Source: Salinisphaera sp. (GTDB taxonomy: Bacteria; Pseudomonadota; Gammaproteobacteria; Nevskiales; Salinisphaeraceae). From it: a DNA stretch of 64,000 nucleotides. Below are positions 48,270-57,830 of the stretch, in pieces. The translations under genes were made by a program, and so were the position numbers. The notes beneath the pieces were generated by a model. It ran no database searches. It worked only from the letters and a program-made list of their open reading frames with translations, and was not told the DNA's origin. The stretch spans positions 1 through 64,000 of the forward strand of contig JAQIBT010000127.1 in assembly GCA_027858915.1 (NCBI GenBank), read 5' to 3'. Every line of letters starts with the position of its first letter. The first letter of the stretch is position 1.

Positions 48270-51200
48270 TCAGCCCCGCGCGCCTTCTGACAACACCTCT
48301 TGCACGCTATGGTAAAGTGCGGCCTTGAAGGCATCGTCTTGAGCGTGAAGTCTATAAAGCTCGAGCTCTTCTCTCCTTCTGCGCAGCATCACGTCTCTCA
48401 TAATCTTTTCGAACGCAAGGTTCCGGGCGTATGGATCAGGGTTCTCCCTGAATTTTTCCTCGAAATCAGGATGTGCCTTAACGCTGTCCACAATGTTCAG
48501 AAACTTCACGCGCTGTTCTTCGGGCGTTGCGCTCCATCCTTGAAACCAACGCTCGTTGAAGTTTCGGATGATTTCCTCTAACGGATCTTCTTGAACCTCG
48601 CCGTCTCGGTATCCACGTGGATTAGTGTTCTGCGGTTCTACTTCTGACTCGTCCGCGTCTAGCTCGATCGTATGGTTCAGCTTTGTTCTGCCGAGCCCAT
48701 AAGAGGAAAGGTCCACTGACTCAAGCAGTTCGTCGAGCGCATCCTGGTTCGGGTCCTGGATTTTCAATTTCGGGACGAGAAACTTGAGGAACCAGAACAG
48801 CTTCTCCCAGGCGACCACTTCGAAGGAGATGATCGAGGCCATCTGGCCATAGATCTTCACGAACTGCTTGGCCTTGATTTTGTAGTCGATCTTGTCGTTA
48901 TCTTCGAGTTCCAGCTCTTGATTGAAGCGGTCAGCCGCCATGTCAATCAAGGGGCTGAGCTTCTGAGCGTCTTCCCCATCAAAAAAACGTGTGCAGAACG
49001 TCTCAACCTCAGACCACTCATAGACGCCGGCATCGTCCAACGTTGCTTTTAGCTCATGAAGCACGTTCACGTCAGTCGCTTCCGATAGCGAGGTGACGGT
49101 AAAGAAGGGATCGAAGGCAGCCTTGATATCGTCGGTCGAGTTGAAGAAATCGAGGACGAAAATATCTTCGGTGCGCTTGCCCAGCTTTGGAGCCGACCGG
49201 TTCAAGCGTGAGAGCGCTTGTACGGCGAAGACCGACTGCAACTTCTTATCGATATACATCGCGCAGAGCTTCGGCTGATCGAAGCCAGTCAGATATTTGT
49301 TCGCCACAACCAGCAGCCGGAACTCGTCCTTATCGAACGACTTGCGAGTCTTTTCCTCCGCGAAGCCGTTCATTTCGGCCTCAGTATATTTGATCCCGTC
49401 GACCTCTTTCTCGCCTGAAAACGCGATCAGCGCCTTGAACGGATGCCCGCGGCGTTCCAACTCGGCCTGGACTGCCTTGTAGTAACGGATCGCCACTTCG
49501 ATGTTCTGGGTGACGATCATCCCCTTGCCCTTGCCGCGCAGCTTCTTCGTGTTCACCACGTTGTCGACGAAATCCTCCACCATGATCTCAGTCTTGGTGT
49601 TGATCGTCTGCTGGCTGCGCTCGACATAGGCGCGAAGTTTCTTCTGCGCCTTGGCCGTGTCGAATAGGGGATTGTCCGCGATCGACTTCTGGATCTCGTA
49701 ATAGCTCTTATAGGTCGTATAGTTGGCCAGCACGTCGAGAATGAAGCCCTCCTCGATCGCCTGCTTCATGCTGTAAAGATGGAAAGGCTTGAACCGCCCG
49801 TCCGACTGCTGCGTACCGAACTTTTCCAGCGTGGTGTTCTTCGGTGTCGCCGTGAAGGCGAAGTAGGAGGCATTACCCCGCATCTTTCGCGCCTGCATCG
49901 CCGCTAGGATCTTGTCCTGTGGGTCGTCCTCGTCCGGGTCATCGCCGCCGCCCATCGCCTTGTTCATCGTGTCGTGGGCAAGGCCGCTCTGGCCACTGTG
50001 GGCTTCGTCGATGATCACGGCGAATCGCTTGTCGCTCATATCCGCGATGCCATCGATAATCCATGGGAACTTCTGGATCGTCGTGATGATGATCTTCTTG
50101 CCGTGCTCCAGCGCCGCTTTCAGATCCGCGGACCGCATCGCCGGGGCGACGATGTTCTTCACCTCCGAAAAGTCGCGGATGTTGTCGCGTAACTGCTTGT
50201 CCAGCAGGCGGCGGTCCGTCACCAAGATCACGCTATCGAACAGGGGCGCATCCAATGCCCGGGCGCCGGGCAAATCCAACCGCTCCGGATAGGTCTCGAT
50301 CAGCTGATAGGCGGTCCAAGTGATGCTGTTCGACTTGCCCGACCCGGCAGAGTGCTGGATCAGATAGCTACGCCCTACGCCATGTCTAGCGGCGTGACCC
50401 AGAAGCTGTCGTACGACGTCTAGTTGCTGGTAGCGCGGGAAGATCAAGGTCTTTTTCGCCAGCGGATCGGTCTTTTTGCCCTCGAGCAGAACGAAGTGCT
50501 GAATGATGCCGGCGAGGCTTTCAGGCTGAAAAACCTCTTCCCACAGATAGGCGGTTTTATGGCCATCGGGGTTGGGCGGGTTCCCAGCGCCTTCATTGTG
50601 GCCCTTATTGAACGGCAGAAACCAGGTCGAGCCGCCCGACAGCTTCGTTGCCATCCAGACCTCATCCGTGTCGGCGGTCATGTGGACCAACGTGCGCCCG
50701 AACTGCATCAGAGGTTGCGACACATCCCGTTCCCGATATTGCTTCTGGCCGTGGTAACGAGCGGTCTGGTGCGTCCAGGCGTTCTTGAGCTCCAGCGTGA
50801 CGATCGGTAAACCGTTCAGAAACAGCACCATGTCCACGGATTCATTCGGGTTCGCCTGCGAATGGCGAACCTGCCGGGTCACGCTCCAGATATTGGCGGC
50901 GAAGTTGTCGTGAACCTTCTGCGCGGAACTGGCCAAGGGCGCGGGATACATCAGGGTGAAATGTGCGTCGTCGACGGGCAGTCCCTTTTTCAGGACATGC
51001 AGCACGCCCTTACGCTTCACCAGCTTGTCGAACTGGCCGAGGATCTTGGCCCGCCAGTCGGCCGGGTTGCGGCTCTCGAGCTTCTCGAGCGCTTTACCCT
51101 GCGTGGCCTCGAGGAAATCCCAGAACAGCGCGGTGTCGAGCGCGAGGGCAGCATCAAAGTCAGCGGCCCTGCCGATGCGGTAAGGACCAGTCGGCGTGGA

Positions 51201-51296
51201 GCCCGCGGCTAGTTCTTCCGAGGTGGCGCCGGTCAATTGCCGCTCAATGGCCTGCTCGAGCGCGATTTCCTTGGTGTTGCTTCCCCGGGTGCTCAT
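48270..51296 (-). CDS. hsdR: Type I restriction enzyme R subunit
   Basis: ATP-dependent translocase and endonuclease subunit of about 1008 residues. The ATG at 51296 follows an AAGGGG site; a GTG one codon upstream is also possible. The N-terminal nuclease motif is ESVDMVLFLNGLPIV followed by TLELKN. The helicase motifs are SAGSGKSNSITWTAYQL, VTDRRLLDKQL, IIDEAHSGQSG and FTATPKNTTLEKFG, then RLNRSAPKLGKRTEDIFVLD. The gene is intact and is the last of hsdM-hsdS-hsdR. Its 3' end converges on kdpE with 34 bases between stops. Confidence 0.96.
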   Translation of the reverse strand: MSTRGSNTKEIALEQAIERQLTGATSEELAAGSTPTGPYRIGRAADFDAALALDTALFWDFLEATQGKALEKLESRNPADWRAKILGQFDKLVKRKGVLHVLKKGLPVDDAHFTLMYPAPLASSAQKVHDNFAANIWSVTRQVRHSQANPNESVDMVLFLNGLPIVTLELKNAWTHQTARYHGQKQYRERDVSQPLMQFGRTLVHMTADTDEVWMATKLSGGSTWFLPFNKGHNEGAGNPPNPDGHKTAYLWEEVFQPESLAGIIQHFVLLEGKKTDPLAKKTLIFPRYQQLDVVRQLLGHAARHGVGRSYLIQHSAGSGKSNSITWTAYQLIETYPERLDLPGARALDAPLFDSVILVTDRRLLDKQLRDNIRDFSEVKNIVAPAMRSADLKAALEHGKKIIITTIQKFPWIIDGIADMSDKRFAVIIDEAHSGQSGLAHDTMNKAMGGGDDPDEDDPQDKILAAMQARKMRGNASYFAFTATPKNTTLEKFGTQQSDGRFKPFHLYSMKQAIEEGFILDVLANYTTYKSYYEIQKSIADNPLFDTAKAQKKLRAYVERSQQTINTKTEIMVEDFVDNVVNTKKLRGKGKGMIVTQNIEVAIRYYKAVQAELERRGHPFKALIAFSGEKEVDGIKYTEAEMNGFAEEKTRKSFDKDEFRLLVVANKYLTGFDQPKLCAMYIDKKLQSVFAVQALSRLNRSAPKLGKRTEDIFVLDFFNSTDDIKAAFDPFFTVTSLSEATDVNVLHELKATLDDAGVYEWSEVETFCTRFFDGEDAQKLSPLIDMAADRFNQELELEDNDKIDYKIKAKQFVKIYGQMASIISFEVVAWEKLFWFLKFLVPKLKIQDPNQDALDELLESVDLSSYGLGRTKLNHTIELDADESEVEPQNTNPRGYRDGEVQEDPLEEIIRNFNERWFQGWSATPEEQRVKFLNIVDSVKAHPDFEEKFRENPDPYARNLAFEKIMRDVMLRRRREELELYRLHAQDDAFKAALYHSVQEVLSEGARG

Positions 51297-51305
51297 CACT
51301 ACCCC

Positions 51306-52598
51306 TTATGTGACCTTAATCTTGCCGGTAACCGCCTCGTTGATCAGGCTCGCCTTGTATTCCTTCAAAGTATTAATCTGTGATTTTTTAAGCCTGATGG
51401 CGCCGTCAATTTTCTCGGTGACGCCATAAATGTATTTGACGATTTCCTGCTGCTCGCCGTAGGTAGGCACGGGAACAGAAATAGAACCGAAGTTCTCGGT
51501 GTAGAGACGCATGAAGCCCGACGAACCTGTTCCCAAACCCCGGGAGGACAATCTGAACCTATTTCCCATCAAGGCTGTCTTGAACAAATTCAGATAGAAC
51601 GGGCCAAATAGATTGTCGCGCACGTCGAAGGTTGCATAGTCTGGACTGACAAGTCCCGGGTGGTCGACGATACCGAACAAGCCAATGGACGCACGCATGC
51701 GATTCATGACCAGCTGACCCGCGTAAACCTTTTTGTAGTCGACCAAATCCGCATCGGTGATTAGTTTTTCCGACACATCGTCGTGCGGCACGAGGCCCTC
51801 TACCATGCGCAGGGAAAACAGGGTTTCTTCACCTGTTCTAGTTCGTCTGTTGCGCTCTCGGAAAAGACGCTTGAGCGGGACGGCTTCCCAATGCGCCGGA
51901 ATCTCGCCGATCCAGTCGATACCGCTATCCTTCATGGGGGCGTCGGGGTTCAGGCCGCGGGTGACGGCCTGCTGGATCAGGATCTGCCTGCGCTCGCGCA
52001 AGAGCGTGATCTGTTCCTCTTTGATCCGCACCGCCTCATCAATCTTCGCGCATTTTTTATCTAGGAACGCCGCTATTGCTCGTTGTTCGGGAAGCGGCGG
52101 GAGCAGAACTGGGATTTGACGCATTCGAGACTGGTTGAGGTCCCATTGCCCAATACGAACGCCGTCTGAGGCCGAGCCGAAATATGAAATGTAGAGCCTG
52201 CTCCGGATTGCTGCGTTGAAAAAGTTCGGATCAACCCCTCGAACGAAGTCAAAGATGAAGTAGGCCGGGCTGACAATACCTGTATATGGAGAGACCCCGT
52301 AAGAGCCCTGCCAGGCCTTCATCTTGTTCATTCCGAACTGGCCTTTTCGAAGAACCTTATAGCCGCTTAGGTCGTCCGGAATGAAGTTATGATTGCTGTC
52401 TTGGTCTTCGACATCGCGTTCGATCACACCTTGTTCGCGAGTAATCGACAGAAGGGGTAGGTCCGGACGATTCTTTTTCGAAATCGGCTTAAGGATCGAA
52501 CCAAGCTTCTCGACACTCCAATGGGAAGGTACATCTCCAACCCAATCGAAGCCAGATGGCTCGAAGCTGTTGTGCTTAGGTAGGGCCACGGTCTTCAT
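51306..52598 (-). CDS. hsdS: Type I restriction enzyme specificity subunit
   Basis: Target-recognition subunit of 430 residues. Two target recognition domains are visible by their paired starts (SGFDWVGDVPSHWSVEKLGS and GIDWIGEIPAHWEAVPLKRL) and their ends (LPEQRAIAAFLDKKCAKIDE; YGEQQEIVKYIYGVTEKIDG), followed by conserved helices. The two halves set the two parts of the recognition site, which cannot be read from sequence. The start overlaps the hsdM stop by 4 bases; 6 bases separate it from hsdR. Confidence 0.94.
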   Translation of the reverse strand: MKTVALPKHNSFEPSGFDWVGDVPSHWSVEKLGSILKPISKKNRPDLPLLSITREQGVIERDVEDQDSNHNFIPDDLSGYKVLRKGQFGMNKMKAWQGSYGVSPYTGIVSPAYFIFDFVRGVDPNFFNAAIRSRLYISYFGSASDGVRIGQWDLNQSRMRQIPVLLPPLPEQRAIAAFLDKKCAKIDEAVRIKEEQITLLRERRQILIQQAVTRGLNPDAPMKDSGIDWIGEIPAHWEAVPLKRLFRERNRRTRTGEETLFSLRMVEGLVPHDDVSEKLITDADLVDYKKVYAGQLVMNRMRASIGLFGIVDHPGLVSPDYATFDVRDNLFGPFYLNLFKTALMGNRFRLSSRGLGTGSSGFMRLYTENFGSISVPVPTYGEQQEIVKYIYGVTEKIDGAIRLKKSQINTLKEYKASLINEAVTGKIKVT

Positions 52599-54988
52599 TC
52601 CGCCGGCTCCAACTCAGAAGTGACTTCAACGCCCAAGATATCCCCGATCAGCCCGTCGGCCTTTTTCTCCAACGCTAAGATGTCCTGCGTCACTTCCTCA
52701 AGACTGCGCAGCGGCTTGTGCCGGTAGAAATACTTGTTGAAGCTGATCTCGTAGCCGATCTTCACGCTATCGAGATTGATCCAGGCTTCCTCGACATGCG
52801 GCTTCACCTCGGCCTGAAAGTAGCGGTGGATGCTGTCCTTCAACGGCACGCTTTCCGCATCGCGAAGGTCATTCGCGGTTTCGTAGGTCAGGTAGCGGCC
52901 GTCGGACTGGCGGTAGTATCCGAAGTCCGCTAGATGGTCGATGGTACAGCCCAGGTGAGTGGTCAGCTCTTCGAGATCGCTGGCGGACAGTTTGTGCCGT
53001 TTGGCGATGACCTTCTCGGCCGACTCGTCATACCAGCTGACGGCATTGAGAATCGTGTTCTTCTCGCTCGCCGAGAGCTTGATCTTGCGAGCCTTAATCC
53101 CCTTGTTTACCGCATCGCGGAAGGCGTTGAAGTCGTCAGTCTCGTCGGTACCGATATCCTCCATGAGGAACGTCGCGGTATTCAGCAAGTCGCGGAGCTT
53201 GGTCCAGTATTTGGTATCGGTCAGTTTGTTGCGCTGCTTGGTATTGAGCGTGACGCCCTGATCTTCGCACCACTCTGCGATCGCCTTGGTATGATCCTTT
53301 AAAAAACCGGGCTCATAGACGTTGTTCCCATGCTCCCGCCAGAGCCGTTCCATGGGTTCGCGGAGCTTCTTGTCGAAGCGCAGCGTTTCGATCCTTTCGG
53401 CGCTGAATGCGGCACGGCGCCGGTCCGGACGTTCGATGGTGACCTTGTAGTAGCCGAAGTCTTCGTTATCGAACAGCTGGGCGGCGATGCCGACGGAATC
53501 ATTGTTAGCGTCGATCTCGCGCTCGATGGGGGCGAAGCCGAGGTAGGCTTCGGTGATCTGCTGGATATGATGTGCGGAGAACTCGCAGTTCTTATCACCC
53601 AGGTTCTTACGCAGCTTGCGGTACAGCCGGTTGGCATCGATCAGCTGGACGCGGCCCTTGCGCGCCTCGGGCTTGGCATTGGTGAGCAGCCAGATGTAGG
53701 TGGTGATGCCGGTGTTGTAGAACAGGTTGTTCGGCAGCTGGATGATGGTGTCCAGCATGTCGTTCTCGATGATGTGGCGGCGGATATTGGACTCGCCGCT
53801 GCCTGCGTCGCCGGTGAACAGGCTGGAGCCGTTATGGACGGATGCAATGCGCGAGCCGAGCGGACTGGTGCCCGCAGGCTTCATTTTATTCACCATCTCA
53901 ATGAGGAAGAGCAGTTGGCCGTCCGAGGAGCGCGGCGTAGCGTCGACGGTGTCCCTGTTGCCCCAATAATCGGCCAGCTCGACTTGGAAGCGCGGGTCGA
54001 TGACGTCCTTGCCTTCCTTGATGTATTTGACCTCGCTGCTCCAGCTCTTGCCGTAGGGCGGGTTGGACAGCATGAAGTCGAAGCGATCGGCGGAAAATTC
54101 ATCTGTGGACAGGGTGGAGCCGGGGCGGATGTTCTTAGGGTTATTGCCCTTGATCATCATGTCCGACTTGCAGATCGCGTAGGTCTCGTCGTTGATTTCT
54201 TTCCCGAAGAGATACACGTCGCCCGATGCCTGGATCAGGCCGTCGGCATCCTTGATGTAGTTCTGCGCCTCGGTCAGCATGCCGCCGCTGCCACAGGCCG
54301 GGTCGTAAATCGTCATGACTGGCGGCAGCTGACCCTTGATCGGATCGAACATGAGATGGGTCATGAGGTGGATCACCTCGCGAGGGGTGAAGTGCTCCCC
54401 CGCTTCCTCGTTGTTCTCCTCGTTGAACTTGCGAATCAGCTCTTCGAAGACGTAGCCCATGCCCAGGTTGGACAGGCCCGGGAGCATGTTGCCATCGGGG
54501 TCTTCGACCGGATGCGGCGCGAGGTTTATGTAGGGGGAAACGAACTTCTCGATGACATCAAGCAGCACCTGCTTATCCGCCATGTGACGCATTCGCTGTA
54601 ACAGATTGAATCGCGTAATAATTTCTTTGACGTTGCCGCTGAAGCCGTCGAGATAGTCCTCGATATTCGCCAGCAATATTTGCTGGTTGTTGGTAGCCGT
54701 GCCGTAGATCTTCTTCAGCGTCCATTGGCTGGTGTTGAAGAACACGTAGCCCGAGGCCTCTTTCAGCGGCTCGTCGTCCAGCTCGGTCGCGCCGTCCTCT
54801 TCCTTCTGGTAACGCACTTCCTTGAGCACGGCTTCCTTCGTCGGCTCAAGCAGAGTGTCGAGACGGCGCAGCACCACCATAGGCAAGATCACGTCGCGAT
54901 ACTTGCCGCGGACATAGATGTCCCGCAGGCAATCGTCGGCAATGCGCCAGATGAACGAAACAAGTTGGTTATGCGACTGCTGGTTCAT
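52595..54988 (-). CDS. hsdM: Type I restriction enzyme methyltransferase subunit
   Basis: N6-adenine methyltransferase subunit of 797 residues. The SAM-binding region is TIYDPACGSGGMLTEAQNYI and the catalytic motif is LSNPPYGKSW. The segment AGEHFTPREVIHLMTHLMFD is typical of HsdM. It is longer than the roughly 500-residue classical HsdM through a C-terminal helical extension (about residues 500-797). It is the first gene of the operon. The 555 bases upstream contain no antirestriction or regulatory gene. Confidence 0.95.
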   Translation of the reverse strand: MNQQSHNQLVSFIWRIADDCLRDIYVRGKYRDVILPMVVLRRLDTLLEPTKEAVLKEVRYQKEEDGATELDDEPLKEASGYVFFNTSQWTLKKIYGTATNNQQILLANIEDYLDGFSGNVKEIITRFNLLQRMRHMADKQVLLDVIEKFVSPYINLAPHPVEDPDGNMLPGLSNLGMGYVFEELIRKFNEENNEEAGEHFTPREVIHLMTHLMFDPIKGQLPPVMTIYDPACGSGGMLTEAQNYIKDADGLIQASGDVYLFGKEINDETYAICKSDMMIKGNNPKNIRPGSTLSTDEFSADRFDFMLSNPPYGKSWSSEVKYIKEGKDVIDPRFQVELADYWGNRDTVDATPRSSDGQLLFLIEMVNKMKPAGTSPLGSRIASVHNGSSLFTGDAGSGESNIRRHIIENDMLDTIIQLPNNLFYNTGITTYIWLLTNAKPEARKGRVQLIDANRLYRKLRKNLGDKNCEFSAHHIQQITEAYLGFAPIEREIDANNDSVGIAAQLFDNEDFGYYKVTIERPDRRRAAFSAERIETLRFDKKLREPMERLWREHGNNVYEPGFLKDHTKAIAEWCEDQGVTLNTKQRNKLTDTKYWTKLRDLLNTATFLMEDIGTDETDDFNAFRDAVNKGIKARKIKLSASEKNTILNAVSWYDESAEKVIAKRHKLSASDLEELTTHLGCTIDHLADFGYYRQSDGRYLTYETANDLRDAESVPLKDSIHRYFQAEVKPHVEEAWINLDSVKIGYEISFNKYFYRHKPLRSLEEVTQDILALEKKADGLIGDILGVEVTSELEPAE

Positions 54989-55543
54989 TGTGTCTTGGAA
55001 TACCTTGTGTTCAGTGTAGTTGCATCGTTGGGCTGATCATTCACCCAATGACGCGATCGCCAAATTTACGCTATCGGCCATAGCCAACGTCGCTGCCTAC
55101 GAGTCGTCGTGTGCTGTGTTGTAACCTGTTGCCACGAACAAGTCTCATGTTTCGGCGCGCCGCATGTGTCCCCGCTTCTTGTTCTACCCCCGCGTTTGTC
55201 GGGTTCGCTGCGACCAGACGAGCGAGCCACTTTGAGACTGCGCCCCGGTCTCGTTTAACAGCGCAATTTACCTGTATCAAGGTCGATTTCGACTTTCACT
55301 CGCCCATCGCCAAGTGGGTTCTACGCTGTTTCGGCGGCCGGATGAGGAAAGGTTTACGGATGGTTTCGGATGATCGGGCTCCAGATCAGCGTGCTACTCA
55401 ATAGCGGGGGATGGTCGCACCGCCCAGGTAATTAGCCAAAAAAAGGCCGCGGTCGGTGACCGGCCCAGCGTGGCGGACAAAAATTTTGACCTCAGGTAAT
55501 GGCTCAAGTCCGCTACTGAGGATCCGATATCGGCTGGTCCATG
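54989..55543. other. Intergenic region between hsdM and tniQ
   Basis: No gene is supported in these 555 bases. The left part must contain the hsdM promoter. Near the right edge are nested inverted repeats: GCGGAC (55473-55478) with GTCCGC (55508-55513), and CCTCAG (55490-55495) with CTGAGG (55516-55521), around a TTTTGACCTCAGG segment. They lie between the two genes' facing ends, and could be a transposon end or the terminator of tniQ. Confidence 0.4.
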
Positions 55544-56827
55544 TCATGCTCGGCGGGCGGCCGTAACCGCAGAGCCGTCCGCGTCGGACTCATGGTCCTG
55601 CCGAATACGGCGCGCGCATTCAAAAATTGCGCTGCCCCCGAAACGCAAGAATTTTTCGACCTCGTGGACATTCGCGCCGTGGGTGATGCAGGCCTCACTC
55701 AGCGATGCGCCGTCACCGAAGGACGCCAATGCACGAACAGTCGATCGCGCGGTAGCTTGAGTGAAATTCGGTAACCCGCGCCGCTTCAATGCCGCAGACA
55801 CAGCGCCATCCGAACGGCCGAGAAACAGCGCGGCCGTGCGATAGCTGCCGCGCGCTCGGTAATACGTTCGTTGCATGACACTGTCATGGGTTGCGCTGTC
55901 GTTATGGCTGCCGTGTGGACTCGCGTGCGGCGATTCCTCGCTTGTCACCGGGCCAGCCAGGCACTCCAGGGTGGATTCGGTATCCTCAAACAGAATGCAG
56001 GCCATTACGCATAGTTTAATGGCCGCATTCGAATTGGCGGTCAGTGCGCCGTCGAGCGAGGCCCATGGGCATTTATCGCGATTGTTGATCCGGCCGAGCA
56101 AATCGGCGACAGCGTCGCTATCCAGCCGTTGTTGGGCGTAAGCGCCCAGTGATAATCGCGAGCTCGGCGCCCCGGATCGGACCCGAATGTCGAGTTCATT
56201 CGCGCGGCGTCGCAGTCGCCTGACAACAACGCGTGCCGACGGTCCGGGCGGCATCGTGATCAATGTCTGGCATAGGCGCATCAAACGCAGGGCCATCGGC
56301 GCTGGACGATCATCGACGCCCGTGCGGTTCCGATCGCAAGTGCTGCCGAACTCAGGTGCGTGATCGGGACAACCGTTCCGTGGCGACCATTGTGTCTCGG
56401 TCAGTATGTGCTCATGCGTCAGGCACCAGGTCATCCCGGGTAACTGGTGCACAGTCCGCCATATGGCGAAACCTCGCTGTGCCCGATCCTCGGCCACGCA
56501 GTCGGGGCAGAATCGGAATCGGTGAAACGGCTGCACAAGGCTGTTTGCGGCGAATTTCAACCGGCGGCTCTGCTGTGCGTGCTCGGGTCCATCAAACCGT
56601 CCCAGAAATGGCATGGGTGAATGTCGCCCTATCAGCTCGTCGCACGACAGGCCGAAAATCGCGGCCAGCGGCTCAATGATGGCTGGCGAGCGCCATTGGG
56701 CAGGTTGCCCGAGCAGAATGCGAAATACCTCGTTGGCACTCGCGCCGTTCAGTAAAGCGCAGCGGCCGAGTGCACCGGTAAAAAATTCACCCGGCAGACA
56801 TGTCGGTATCACCAGTCCCGCGTTCAT
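55544..56827 (-). CDS. tniQ: TniQ/TnsD-family transposition target protein
   Basis: Protein of 427 residues of the TniQ/TnsD family, which brings Tn7-like transposases to target DNA. The N-terminus has the family start (LPGEFFTGALGRCALLNG). The zinc-binding cluster is CPDC (107-110) followed by CLTH (135-138), with the conserved W and PGM between them. The C-terminal roughly 110 residues (YRARGSYRTAALFLGRSDGA through KFLRFGGSAIFECA) form a second unit, also found as a fragment at 59.07-59.46 kb. The ATG overlaps the stop of the XRE regulator gene. It is on the strand opposite tnsABC. Confidence 0.85.
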   Translation of the reverse strand: MNAGLVIPTCLPGEFFTGALGRCALLNGASANEVFRILLGQPAQWRSPAIIEPLAAIFGLSCDELIGRHSPMPFLGRFDGPEHAQQSRRLKFAANSLVQPFHRFRFCPDCVAEDRAQRGFAIWRTVHQLPGMTWCLTHEHILTETQWSPRNGCPDHAPEFGSTCDRNRTGVDDRPAPMALRLMRLCQTLITMPPGPSARVVVRRLRRRANELDIRVRSGAPSSRLSLGAYAQQRLDSDAVADLLGRINNRDKCPWASLDGALTANSNAAIKLCVMACILFEDTESTLECLAGPVTSEESPHASPHGSHNDSATHDSVMQRTYYRARGSYRTAALFLGRSDGAVSAALKRRGLPNFTQATARSTVRALASFGDGASLSEACITHGANVHEVEKFLRFGGSAIFECARRIRQDHESDADGSAVTAARRA

Positions 56828-57156
56828 CGCGCGCGCTTCCGATGCCGGCCGATGGCACCCAGCGCTCTGAGGATGGCCGCGATCTCGCGTGCTTCATCCG
56901 GCGATCCGTCCCAGCAGTCGTTCAAGGCATCTCGGATGATCTGTTCGCCCGCATCGCGTTCTGCCGTGTCGTCGGGTAACAGGAGCTCGCATATTCGGCG
57001 GTAGGTACGCGAGCGGGTCGGGCTCGAGCCTGACAGCAGGCGGGACACGTGCCCCTGGTCGCAGCCGATGGCGGTCGCGATGTCGGCCTGCCGCAACCCC
57101 TGACGTCTGAGCTCCGAGCGCAGCCGGGACGGTGAAATCTGGTTTGCATCAATCAT
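56824..57156 (-). CDS. Small helix-turn-helix (XRE-like) regulator coupled to tniQ
   Basis: Predicted DNA-binding protein of 110 residues. The helix-turn-helix is LRRQGLRQADIATAIGCDQG followed by HVSRLLSG. The start at 57156 (MIDANQISPSRLRSEL) is chosen because the upstream in-frame residues are Cys/Phe-rich and unlike any HTH protein. The C-terminus is Arg/Lys-rich. Its stop overlaps the tniQ start (ATGA), so it probably controls tniQ expression, or helps TniQ bind DNA. The latter is speculation. Confidence 0.75.
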   Translation of the reverse strand: MIDANQISPSRLRSELRRQGLRQADIATAIGCDQGHVSRLLSGSSPTRSRTYRRICELLLPDDTAERDAGEQIIRDALNDCWDGSPDEAREIAAILRALGAIGRHRKRAR

Positions 57157-57389
57157 TGTGACCAAGAATGCATAAAAACATATGCACAAACAAGTATTGA
57201 AGATGCGATCAACCATGTGCCCGACTCTGGCGCACAGCTTGGCCAAGGTGACCGCCGACGATGAGGGGGCCTCATGTGCCTATGGGATGTGAGACTGAGG
57301 TCGTGTATTTCGCTGGTATCTGCCGACTGGGGTATCGGCAGACGTGGCCGATACGTATGCCGCGCGCCCGTACGCGGGGGCGTTCAGCT

Positions 57390-57830
57390 CGGACTAGCGG
57401 CCTATTGGGATGGATCCTCCTCGTGCGCCTGCGGATCGCTATCGAGGGCGCTTTCGAAGCCTCTGCCGCCATGGGCCCAGCACTGAGCGTGCGTGACCCC
57501 CGGCCGGGCCGCGGCATAACGGGCAGAGGCCGCATAGCTATCGGTGACCAGCGTGCCCTGTAAGTGATCGGCCAGGGTGTCTTCGATGTTTTTTCGCCCC
57601 CGGCTCGGACTGACCTTGAAGCTGATCTCGTCGGCGCCGCCATATAGCGGCCACACGTAGCCGGGTTCGAGTTCGCCGTGGACCTTGTGTTCGGCTCCGA
57701 TGGCGTTTCATCCATGGCGAGTACACGGGACTCGAGCATATGTTCGAGCTGGGGAGAGGGATCGGCGCGAGCAGCGCGGCGCTGCGCGCCACCAGTTGTG
57801 TCAGCGTGGCCCGGCTAGCGTGATGCTGCC
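57390..57830 (-). pseudogene. IS66-family transposase remnant
   Basis: Pieces of an IS66 transposase in at least two frames. SRATLTQLVARSAALLAPI, then LESRVLAMDETP with the first catalytic Asp, then after a frameshift GYVWPLYGGADEISFKVSPS, LVTDSYAASARYA with the second Asp, and CWAHGGRGFESAL. The rest, including the catalytic Glu, is missing. It is fused to the end of the ISL3-like remnant, so one element was inserted into or deleted together with the other. Confidence 0.75.

Noticed and set aside
53330-54601. Long plus-strand open frame opposite hsdM (and similar ones opposite trkH at 38895-39701 and kdpB at 42718-44067)
   Set aside because: They lie antisense to strongly conserved genes and have Arg/His-rich, family-less products typical of high-GC shadow frames.
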